DNA of 9,099 nt from JAXGPP01 sp964436865 (GTDB lineage: Bacteria > Planctomycetota > Planctomycetia > Pirellulales > Thermoguttaceae), in assembly GCA_964436865.1 (NCBI GenBank), contig CAYTFK010000289.1:1-9099 (forward strand), read 5' to 3'. Position 1 is the first letter of the stretch. Each line of letters begins with the position of its first letter. Both the position numbers and the translations under genes were made by a program. A model generated the notes under the pieces. It saw only the letters and a program-made list of their open reading frames with translations, was not told the DNA's origin and searched no databases. Of this stretch, positions 1-5,809 are shown piece after piece.

Positions 1-905
1 TCGGTCCGCCCGGCTCCCATCAGACCGGCGATGCCGAGGATCTCGCCGCGGCGGAGCGAGAAAGAAACGTCCTTGAGCCGCCACTGCCGGGCGTGCCCCG
101 GCCAGGGGAGCGAGAGACCGCGGACTTCAAGCACCGGTTCGGCAGGCGCGCGGCCCTGCCCGATGGATGTCGAGGCGATTTCCCGTCCGACCATGAGGTG
201 CGTGATCTCGCGCGGGCTCGTATCGGGTGTCTGGCGTGTGCTGATCAACTCCCCATCGCGCATCACGCTGATCCGCCCCGCAAGGCGGAATACCTCGTCG
301 AGCTTGTGCGAAATGTAGAGCACGGTAACACCGCGGACGCGGAGCCGCTCCACCACCCGGAACAGCCGCGCCGCTTCGGTCTCCGTCAGTGCGCTGGTGG
401 GCTCATCCATGACGAGAATATCGGCTTCGAGCGACAGCGCTTTGGCGATCTCGACCAGTTGCTGGTCGCCGACGCGGAGTTGGCGGACCGGCTGGCGGGG
501 GTCGATCGGACATTCCAGCGTGTCCAACAGCCCGGCGGCCGCGCGTTCCATGCTGTGGTCGTCGAGCCAGCCGAGGCGGTTGGCACGCTCGCGTCCGAGG
601 AAGATGTTGGCCGCGACAGAGAGCGGTTCGACCAGATTCAGTTCCTGGTGGATGATCGCCACGCCCGCCGCCTCCGCGTCGCGAGTGCCGCGGAAGCGAA
701 CCGCCTGGCCGCGGATCTTCAACACACCCTCATAGTCGGTGATCACGCCCGAAAGACACTTGACGAGCGTGCTCTTGCCGGCGCCGTTCTCGCCGACGAT
801 GGCGTGCAACTCACCCGGCAATATGTCGAGCGAAACCTCACGAAGGGCTACCACTCCGGGGAAACGCTTGGTGACGCGGTCAAAGGAAACGACTGGAGCG
901 GGCAC
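1..905 (-). CDS. Sugar ABC importer ATP-binding protein (RbsA/MglA/XylG type), partial at window edge
   Basis: This is the cytoplasmic ATPase of a CUT2-type monosaccharide ABC importer, which powers uptake by hydrolysing ATP under a permease. The window holds 301 residues. The first nucleotide-binding domain is complete: Walker A GENGAGKST (38-46), Q-loop HQEL (86-89), signature VGDQQLVEIAKAL (145-157), Walker B and D-loop DILVMDEPTSALT (162-174) and H-loop SHKLDEVF (199-206). LMVGRE (237-242) ends it, as in this family. The second domain begins near residue 258 and is cut within its Walker A, GLMGAGRT (294-301), the Arg-containing form typical of domain 2. Family members are about 500 residues, so some 200 lie off the left edge. 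The start is GTG at 905: the frame is closed by a TAA further upstream, no ATG lies between, and GAGGA sits 4 bases before it. It follows the mutarotase gene by 177 bp on the same strand. The family call is firm; the sugar is not determined, and rhamnose is only suggested by the neighbour. Confidence 0.93.
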   Translation of the reverse strand, partial: MPAPVVSFDRVTKRFPGVVALREVSLDILPGELHAIVGENGAGKSTLVKCLSGVITDYEGVLKIRGQAVRFRGTRDAEAAGVAIIHQELNLVEPLSVAANIFLGRERANRLGWLDDHSMERAAAGLLDTLECPIDPRQPVRQLRVGDQQLVEIAKALSLEADILVMDEPTSALTETEAARLFRVVERLRVRGVTVLYISHKLDEVFRLAGRISVMRDGELISTRQTPDTSPREITHLMVGREIASTSIGQGRAPAEPVLEVRGLSLPWPGHARQWRLKDVSFSLRRGEILGIAGLMGAGRT

Positions 906-1015
906 GGCGTCCTCACGGCGGACCCGGCATATCAGCCGGGATTATTGGCAGTTTGGCATCCAGTAGACCGCAGCGAAGAGAGCCGGGCAATGGCCCAGCG
1001 CCAAGAAACGACCGA

Positions 1016-1037
1016 CGCCTGGACTGGTTGCCAGGCG
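1016..1037. repeat. Intergenic hairpin between mutarotase and ABC ATPase genes
   Basis: A perfect 7-bp inverted repeat, CGCCTGG / CCAGGCG, is separated by 8 bases in the gap between the mutarotase stop and the ATPase start. It could form an RNA hairpin in a transcript crossing this gap. No U-run follows on the minus strand, so it is not a clear intrinsic terminator. It may be a processing, stabilising or attenuating structure, or chance in GC-rich DNA. Confidence 0.35.
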
Positions 1038-1060
1038 CCGGGGAATGAACGCGGTTGCGC

Positions 1061-1083
1061 ACAGCGGGCTGCGCCGCCGCTGT
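1061..1083 (-). terminator. Possible stem-loop at the mutarotase stop codon
   Basis: A perfect 7-bp inverted repeat, ACAGCGG / CCGCTGT, with a 9-base GC-rich loop begins at the last base of the mutarotase stop codon. Its position immediately 3' of the gene suggests a terminator or a 3'-end stabiliser. It lacks a following T-tract on the minus strand, so termination is uncertain and read-through into the ABC gene remains possible. Confidence 0.3.
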
Positions 1084-1592
1084 CAGTCGGTATGGAAGAC
1101 CTCGGTCATGGTCTTCCACTGGTCGCCAGTGGGAGTGTTCTTGATGCGATTCTGAAGCGGATCGGTCAGCTTCCACCACTCGCGCGTCACCGGGTCGTTG
1201 CCGATGGCCTTCATGTCGGCCTCGAAGTCGTCGCCTACATATTCGAAGTAGCTGAAGAGGTACAGTTCGCCGTCGTTCAACTCGCCGAGGTAGATCGAGT
1301 AGTTGCGCATATTCGACGCGCGGATCCGCTCGAGCACTTGGGGCCAGACGTACTTGTGCAGGAGCACATACTGGTCGATCGTCTCACGGTTGACGCCGAC
1401 CACCGAGCCCACACGCTTGATCGGTTTGGCATCGGCCTGCTTCCCGGCTTTGTGGGCCGCTCCGTGCGATGGCTCATCGGCCACGGCACTCGACCAACTG
1501 CTGTGGCGAGCCTCGCTCCAGAGCCATCCGATCGCCACCCCGAAGAGAACAGGGGCCGCCATCCAGAGCACGCGTTGGAGATGTTGTTTCAT
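1083..1592 (-). CDS. Membrane-tethered L-rhamnose mutarotase-family protein (RhaM-like, DUF718)
   Basis: The 169-residue protein has two parts. Residues 8-25 form a hydrophobic helix with a basic N-terminus (signal anchor or signal peptide; an AVA-D site occurs at 36-39 but lies far from the helix). Residues 58-168 match the L-rhamnose mutarotase family, which interconverts alpha and beta anomers of rhamnose. Against E. coli RhaM, recalled from memory, shared elements are the Y-x3-H pair (Y75, H79; the His aligns with the catalytic His22), the following WP (83-84), NYSIYL (97-102), EWWK (138-141) and a C-terminal EVF (164-166). RhaM is normally about 104 residues and cytoplasmic, so the N-terminal segment is an addition. 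I chose ATG 1592 over 1649 because GAGGAA sits 8 bases before it, the membrane segment follows directly, and a candidate promoter would place the transcript start near 1647. It precedes a sugar ABC ATPase on the same strand. Activity on rhamnose or another sugar is inferred. Confidence 0.82.
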   Translation of the reverse strand: MKQHLQRVLWMAAPVLFGVAIGWLWSEARHSSWSSAVADEPSHGAAHKAGKQADAKPIKRVGSVVGVNRETIDQYVLLHKYVWPQVLERIRASNMRNYSIYLGELNDGELYLFSYFEYVGDDFEADMKAIGNDPVTREWWKLTDPLQNRIKNTPTGDQWKTMTEVFHTD

Positions 1593-1653
1593 TGCTGCGG
1601 TTCCTCGACAAATGATGAGCCATCCACGCCGTGCCCCCCGCTGGGGCATAGGA

Positions 1654-1683
1654 ATTCTGGCACGCCGGCCGGGCCGGTGTCAA
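1654..1683 (-). promoter_or_regulatory. Candidate promoter for the mutarotase gene
   Basis: On the minus strand a perfect -35 hexamer, TTGACA (1683-1678), is followed after 18 bases by CAGAAT (1659-1654), which matches 4 of 6 positions of the -10 consensus. A transcript would start near 1647, giving a leader of about 55 bases to ATG 1592. The spacer is a nearly palindromic CCGG/GGCC run that might bind a regulator. It is predicted from consensus only. Confidence 0.4.
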
Positions 1684-1743
1684 GGATTCTCCAAATCGCC
1701 CAGTCGAAACACGACGCCAGACTGAGATCCCCTGGCGGGATAT

Positions 1744-1758
1744 GGCGGATACTCCGCC
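1744..1758. repeat. Short dyad GGCGGA-TAC-TCCGCC within a GGCGG cluster
   Basis: A perfect 6-bp inverted repeat, GGCGGA / TCCGCC, has a 3-base centre. Further GGCGG copies lie about 9 bases to the left (near 1735) and about 20 to the right (near 1766). It sits in the divergent intergenic region, where an operator would be expected, but GC-rich short dyads occur by chance and no regulator gene is adjacent. Confidence 0.25.
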
Positions 1759-1913
1759 TGAATGGGCGGAAAATCTGTCAGAGCCAGCGCGATAGTCGGG
1801 CCCGTGGCGGCCTGCCGGCGGCCGCGAGCGGACGGAAGCGCTAATCCTTACCTCGCGGCTAGCCGATGCTAGACACAGACCCCTAGCGGACATTCTCTTC
1901 CCGCGCCTCTTCG

Positions 1914-2828
1914 ATGACCCAGATTAGAGCGATCACGAGCCTTGAGGCTCGCACTGCGCGCCGCATCGGGCTGGGCGATACCGCGACCCGAGTGGGACCG
2001 TGGGAGTTGGTCAGCCTGGCGGCAGAAGGCGTGCTGGCACGGGTGTACCGCGCTCGGCCGGCGGGCGCGCGGCGCGACGTGGCTGCGTCCTACGCGCTCA
2101 AGGTGCTTCGGCCCGAGTGGGACAACGACCGGCGGGCGGTCGAACTTATTCGGCGCGAAGCGATCGTCGGGCGCCAAGTGGCGAATCCGCATGTTGTGCC
2201 GGTGCTCGCCGCAGGGACAGGTGAACCACCCTACTACGTGGTCACGCCCTGGCTTGAAGGGGTTTCTCTGGCCACCCGGCTTGCGCAAGCGGACCGGTTC
2301 GATCTTCCGGTAGCGCTCTGGATCGCCCGGCAGATCGCCGAAGCGCTCGATGGAATGGCGGCGGCCGGGTGGATGCACGGAGACGTGAAGCCAGCCAACA
2401 TCATGATTTCGCCGAACGGCCACGCGACGCTTATCGATCTGGGATTCGCCCGGCATCGAGACGAGGGGGGCTCAATTATCGAGCGATACGTGGCAGGAAC
2501 GTGCAGTTACGCCGCGCCAGAGTTGCTTACCTCGGCACTCCGACCGGACATCCGCAGCGACATCTACAGCCTGGGGGTAGTGCTCTACGAGATGCTTTCC
2601 GGCCGGCTTCCCTTCCAGGCGCAGACGCTGGCCGAACTGGCCGAGCAGCACCAGCGGGCACGGCCTCTGAAGCTCCGCGTGCTAGTGCCCAGTTTGCCGC
2701 GCGCGGTGGCGGGCCTCGTTCACCAAATGCTGGCCAAAGAGCCGCTCCGGCGTCCGCAAACGCCGCGTGAGGCCGCTGCGAAGCTCGCAGCTCTAGAAAT
2801 TGAGACTTTCTCTGAACGCGCCGGCTGA
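1914..2828 (+). CDS. Hanks-type serine/threonine protein kinase, short soluble form
   Basis: This 304-residue protein is essentially one kinase domain (about 28-295) that should phosphorylate Ser/Thr on unknown partners. Visible landmarks are the VAIK-equivalent lysine K63 in YALKVL, a probable helix-C glutamate E82, the catalytic loop HGDVKPAN (155-162; D157, K159, N162), the metal-binding DLG (175-177), APE (201-203), D216 in SDIYSLG (215-221) and a late Arg, R279 or R280. Two features are atypical: the glycine loop keeps only its middle glycine (G39, with Ala at the first and third positions), and HGD replaces HRD, so it is a non-RD kinase. There is no membrane segment and no sensor domain, unlike many bacterial PknB-type kinases, so it is probably cytoplasmic. 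ATG 1914 is the most upstream start after an in-frame TAG 27 bases earlier; no clear ribosome-binding site precedes it. It is the only plus-strand gene and ends 12 bp from the convergent lipoprotein gene. Confidence 0.88.
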   Translation: MTQIRAITSLEARTARRIGLGDTATRVGPWELVSLAAEGVLARVYRARPAGARRDVAASYALKVLRPEWDNDRRAVELIRREAIVGRQVANPHVVPVLAAGTGEPPYYVVTPWLEGVSLATRLAQADRFDLPVALWIARQIAEALDGMAAAGWMHGDVKPANIMISPNGHATLIDLGFARHRDEGGSIIERYVAGTCSYAAPELLTSALRPDIRSDIYSLGVVLYEMLSGRLPFQAQTLAELAEQHQRARPLKLRVLVPSLPRAVAGLVHQMLAKEPLRRPQTPREAAAKLAALEIETFSERAG

Positions 2829-2840
2829 TGGTCGGGCCCG

Positions 2841-3446
2841 CTATTGGCCGTGCCTCACCCCGGTAACCGCCTTGTCGAAGGCGGGCTGAATTGTCTCCCA
2901 GTGTTTTTCCGGGGCCTGGCAGATGACCTGTATGCGGCGGTCGCCCGAAAGATAGGTTGTCCAATAGCCGCGAATCTTGCCGCCGAACAGGCTCGAACCC
3001 GTGAATTCGGTTCGCCGCCCCTCGCCAAAACCGCTTTGAACTGCCGTCGTCTCCACCTCTTTGAAGTTCTTGATCTCCTCGGGCATGGACTCTTTTGCAA
3101 AGTTGTGCACTGGGTTGACCGGCGCAAGCTCAAAGGCCAGTTCCGGATCGACTGGCCCCGCGTTGTCGAGCACACCGCCGCCGAGGTTGGCGATATCGCC
3201 GAGCACCGAGCCGGCGAAGTCTGATTTGACACGAAGAACCGCCGGGCCGCGGCTGAACTTCGCACTGTGGAAGCTTACGTTTCCGCCCCCAACGACATCC
3301 CAACCTTCGGGATACTCGACTTGGAAGGATTTGTCGTCGGCGTTGTAAGTGGCAAACGCGGTCGGCGCCTCGACAGATCCGCTGCATCCCGCCGCCGCAC
3401 TGATCGCCATAGCGGCCAGCGCGGCCCTAATTCGTCCGAAACCCAT
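2841..3446 (-). CDS. Small lipoprotein of unknown function, PsbP/DUF1795-like in outline
   Basis: The 201-residue product has a lipoprotein signal peptide: arginines at 5 and 7, a hydrophobic stretch at 8-19 and a lipobox ending AAGC, with C21 as the lipidated residue and Ser next. It should therefore be tethered in the cell envelope. The mature part opens with a segment of the kind FQVEYPEGWDV (41-51) and ends with an amphipathic stretch around ETIQPAFDKAVTGVR. This plan, a beta sheet with 'YPxGW' near the start and a closing helix ('xxxFxxxxxSF' in relatives), resembles PsbP-like/DUF1795 lipoproteins, but that is an impression and not a firm family call. No catalytic motif is seen. ATG 3446 has GGAGG 8 bases upstream. 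It lies 87 bp downstream of the membrane-protein gene, with its own candidate promoter in that gap, and converges on the kinase gene with 12 bp between stops. Confidence 0.75.
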   Translation of the reverse strand: MGFGRIRAALAAMAISAAAGCSGSVEAPTAFATYNADDKSFQVEYPEGWDVVGGGNVSFHSAKFSRGPAVLRVKSDFAGSVLGDIANLGGGVLDNAGPVDPELAFELAPVNPVHNFAKESMPEEIKNFKEVETTAVQSGFGEGRRTEFTGSSLFGGKIRGYWTTYLSGDRRIQVICQAPEKHWETIQPAFDKAVTGVRHGQ

Positions 3447-3500
3447 TGAATCGCCCTCCGGAGAAGAGACAGAAGCCCCCCAACCCCCTACTGAAAGAGA

Positions 3501-3529
3501 AGAATATCCGTCCCCCCCGGCGCTGGCAA
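3501..3529 (-). promoter_or_regulatory. Candidate promoter for the lipoprotein gene
   Basis: On the minus strand TTGCCA (3529-3524; 5 of 6 to the -35 consensus) and TATTCT (3506-3501; 4 of 6 to the -10) are separated by 17 bases. It starts just after the stop of the upstream membrane-protein gene and predicts a leader of roughly 48 bases. It suggests the lipoprotein gene can be transcribed on its own. It is predicted from consensus only. Confidence 0.4.
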
Positions 3530-3533
3530 CACC

Positions 3534-4412
3534 TCAATCGGCGTCGTCTTCCTTCCCGTCGCCGACCCGCTCGGAATAACACCATGCCACGCGGCCCAGC
3601 AATCGAGCGTAGATCAGGAGCCAAGCGGCCAATAGTGGGCCGGTCAGCAGGGCCGTCAGCCAGGGCTCTTCGGTGAAGAGGAGGGCCGGAATTGCCAGGA
3701 CGGGCACCAGAAGCACACCGGACACGACATAGAGCAATCCCCAGGCCCACCATACCACGCCCAGACTCCGCAGGATCTGCCCGGAGATCACGGCCATCAT
3801 CGAACCGTTGTCAAAGGCCGAGAGGGCGAAGATCGGGTAGGTGAGAAAGGCCACCACGAGTCCGGGCAGCCAGAGACCGCCCGGCGTGATCCATTTCACC
3901 GCGGTGGCGGCCAGCATCGCCGCGACCAGGGGCATGAACAACGTGCCGAACATCACCAGCCATTCACGTAACTCGCCCCGCGGCCACTCGTCGACCACGT
4001 CGTAGCCGCTGGCGGTATGCTCGAGCGTGGCCACCATGCAGGCGGCGGTGAACGCTCCCGTCGCAAAAAAGATCAGGCACACGACCGGCATAATGAAACG
4101 GGCCACGATCATCGGATCGCCATTCTCGGCCAGCCACAAGGCCCCCATGAGCGAGAGAAACCCGGCGATCCAGCTCATCGAGAGGAAGAGCCAGACGGGC
4201 ATCGTCTTGAGATAGAAAGGGAAGTTCACCACTCCCACAACGAATGGGAACTTGGGCGGCGGTGGCGGCGGCTCCCACGTGGCAATCGGCTCGTACCGGC
4301 GCAAGTCCGGCTGGGCGGCGATCGGCGCTGCGGGGAGCGGATCGCGGATGGCGTACTCGTCGTCGGCGCCAGCCTGCGGGCGCAGGCGAGACGGCTCTTT
4401 TCCTGGCGGCAT
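3534..4412 (-). CDS. Polytopic membrane protein of unknown function with proline-rich N-terminus
   Basis: I do not recognise this 292-residue protein. Residues 1-55 are hydrophilic and end in a run of six prolines (48-53), probably a cytoplasmic tail. About six hydrophobic spans follow, near 72-94, 102-128, 151-175, 179-200, 212-246 (long enough for two) and 251-273. The C-terminus is short and acidic (GDGKEDDAD). There are no ATP-binding, haem-ligand, iron-sulfur or transporter signature motifs that I can name, and it does not resemble the glycolate/lactate permeases GlcA or LldP, which have many more helices. The open frame extends to 4979, but that would overlap glcF by about 500 bases. 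ATG 4412 has GGAGGGG 7 bases upstream and falls 59 bp after the glcF stop, so cotranscription with glcDEF is plausible. A role in glycolate oxidation is only a hypothesis from position. Confidence 0.8.
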   Translation of the reverse strand: MPPGKEPSRLRPQAGADDEYAIRDPLPAAPIAAQPDLRRYEPIATWEPPPPPPKFPFVVGVVNFPFYLKTMPVWLFLSMSWIAGFLSLMGALWLAENGDPMIVARFIMPVVCLIFFATGAFTAACMVATLEHTASGYDVVDEWPRGELREWLVMFGTLFMPLVAAMLAATAVKWITPGGLWLPGLVVAFLTYPIFALSAFDNGSMMAVISGQILRSLGVVWWAWGLLYVVSGVLLVPVLAIPALLFTEEPWLTALLTGPLLAAWLLIYARLLGRVAWCYSERVGDGKEDDAD

Positions 4413-4471
4413 GTGACAGCCCCTCCGAAGCTCGGCGGATGGTGTTTCCCCTTCGGTCAGCCTCCGCGCCT

Positions 4472-5803
4472 CTACTTGTGCGCCAGTTCCGGTTGTTCGC
4501 CGCGATAGCTCAAATCCAAGAGGTCCATCGGGTGCATGGCCACCAGCGGGGCGCGGTGCTGGCGGATCTCGCGGCCGATCTGCAGCAGGCATCCCGCGTT
4601 GGAGGCCAATACGATCTGCGCCCCGGTCGCCATGATGTTGTCGAGTTTCCGCTTTCCGAGGCGCGACGCCATCTCCGGCTGATTCAGATTGTACGTGCCC
4701 GCCGAACCGCAGCAAATCTCGGTCTCCGGCAGGTCGCGCAACTGCAGGCCCGGGATAATCTCCAGCAGCCGCCGCGGCGCTTCGCGAATCTTCTGCGCGT
4801 GCCCCAGGTGACAAGCGTCGTGATACGTCGCCACCGCCTCGACCCTGCCCGTCGGGTAAACAGGTCCGAGTTCGTCGAGAAACTCGTTGACATCGCGGAC
4901 GAGGGCCACGAGCCGGCGCCTCGCTTTCTGGCGGTCGTCGGGCCAGTGCAGGGCGTATTCCTTCATCATCGCGCCACAACCGGCATGGTTGACGATCACC
5001 GCGTCGAGGTCGTCAAGGTCGAAGGCCGCCACGTTGGCATCGGCCATCGCGCGGGCCCCGTCGCTGTCACCCGAATGATAGTGGATTGCCCCGCAGCAAC
5101 CTTGTCCGGGAGGAATGAGGATGTCGCAGCCGTTGTGCTGCAACACGCGAAGCGTGGCCCAGTGCGTGTGGCGGAACATGGCGTCGGCCACGCAGCCGAC
5201 GAAAAATGCCACCCTGGCCCTCCGCCGCCCGATTGCCGGCAAGAAGCGGGGCAGCTTCGGGCCGCCTTTGACGGGCGGGTTGACCAGCGTGGCCATCTGT
5301 CCCAGCCGGCCTGGCAGAAGCCGGAAGACGCCGGTGCGTTCCAGCCGGTCGTAGAGTCCCAACCGCTGCATCCAGCGCACCGGGGTCATCGCGAGGCGAA
5401 TCCGGTCGGCGTAGGGAAACAGGCGGAACATGATGATCTGCCGGAACAAGTCGAACCGCGCCGCCAAACCGCGGTCCTGTTCCTCCAGCGCCAGTCGAAA
5501 CGGCTCGATGATCCGCCCGTACTGCACGCCGGACGGACAGGCCGTTTCGCAGCCGCGGCAGTCAAGACACAGATCCAAGTGCTTGCGAAGCCGTTCATTG
5601 ACGCCCATCTGCCCTTCGGCCACCAATCGCATGAGATAGATGCGGCCGCGGGGGCTGTCATTCTCGTCGCCCAGTTCGGTGTACGTCGGGCAGCTTGAGG
5701 TGCAAAGTCCGCAATGGACGCAGTCGAGAAACAATTCCGGGTCGACGTGACCGCCAGGATTGATCGGCAGGTGATTTGGCTTTCGCCCGTTGGACGAGCT
5801 CAT
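4472..5803 (-). CDS. glcF: Glycolate oxidase iron-sulfur subunit GlcF
   Basis: GlcF carries electrons from the flavin subunits of glycolate oxidase towards the quinone pool, at the cytoplasmic membrane. The 443-residue product has the full family layout: two 4Fe-4S ferredoxin motifs, CVHCGLCTSSCP (C28, C31, C34, C38) and CLDCRGCETACP (C79, C82, C85, C89), then two cysteine-rich CCG modules. The first holds FFVGC (C204), GCCGA (C236, C237) and AGC (C276). The second holds YHDACH (C331) and ICCGS (C364, C365), with a last AGC near residue 406. Length and order agree with GlcF, and no key cysteine seems missing. ATG 5803 is 6 bp after the glcE stop; no strong ribosome-binding site is visible, which fits coupling to glcE translation. 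Related proteins include LutA/LldE and the GlpC C-terminal half, but the adjoining glcD and glcE make GlcF the best assignment. Confidence 0.93.
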   Translation of the reverse strand: MSSSNGRKPNHLPINPGGHVDPELFLDCVHCGLCTSSCPTYTELGDENDSPRGRIYLMRLVAEGQMGVNERLRKHLDLCLDCRGCETACPSGVQYGRIIEPFRLALEEQDRGLAARFDLFRQIIMFRLFPYADRIRLAMTPVRWMQRLGLYDRLERTGVFRLLPGRLGQMATLVNPPVKGGPKLPRFLPAIGRRRARVAFFVGCVADAMFRHTHWATLRVLQHNGCDILIPPGQGCCGAIHYHSGDSDGARAMADANVAAFDLDDLDAVIVNHAGCGAMMKEYALHWPDDRQKARRRLVALVRDVNEFLDELGPVYPTGRVEAVATYHDACHLGHAQKIREAPRRLLEIIPGLQLRDLPETEICCGSAGTYNLNQPEMASRLGKRKLDNIMATGAQIVLASNAGCLLQIGREIRQHRAPLVAMHPMDLLDLSYRGEQPELAHK

Positions 5804-5809
5804 GTCAGT

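Larger units (their letters stand above)
1593..1913. other. Divergent intergenic region between mutarotase and kinase genes
   Basis: About 320 bases without a convincing gene separate the divergent mutarotase (minus) and kinase (plus) genes. It holds the candidate mutarotase promoter (1654-1683), a GC-rich palindromic stretch inside that promoter's spacer, and a cluster of GGCGG repeats with a dyad near 1735-1772. I found no good -35/-10 pair for the kinase. Open frames that run through here on both strands look like shadows of neighbouring genes. Confidence 0.5.

Noticed and set aside
93..1844. 583-residue plus-strand open frame
   Set aside because: It runs antisense through the ABC ATPase and mutarotase genes, whose minus-strand translations carry clear family motifs. 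The plus-strand product is rich in Arg, His and Ala with no recognisable domain, as expected for a GC-rich shadow frame.
1593..1893. 139-residue minus-strand open frame (1474-1893) overlapping the mutarotase start
   Set aside because: It overlaps the mutarotase in another frame, has no recognisable domain and no convincing ribosome-binding site.
2829..2840. Terminator between the convergent kinase and lipoprotein genes
   Set aside because: Only a short CGGGCCCG palindrome is visible in the 12-bp gap, with no adequate stem or T-tract. A terminator may lie within the gene ends but cannot be supported.
4413..4979. N-terminal extension of the membrane protein up to 4979
   Set aside because: It would overlap the well-supported glcF by about 500 bases and has a shadow-like Arg/Pro/Gly composition. 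ATG 4412 has a strong ribosome-binding site.
4244..5698. 484-residue plus-strand open frame
   Set aside because: It is antisense to glcF and the membrane protein. GlcF has all expected cysteine motifs, so this is a shadow frame.
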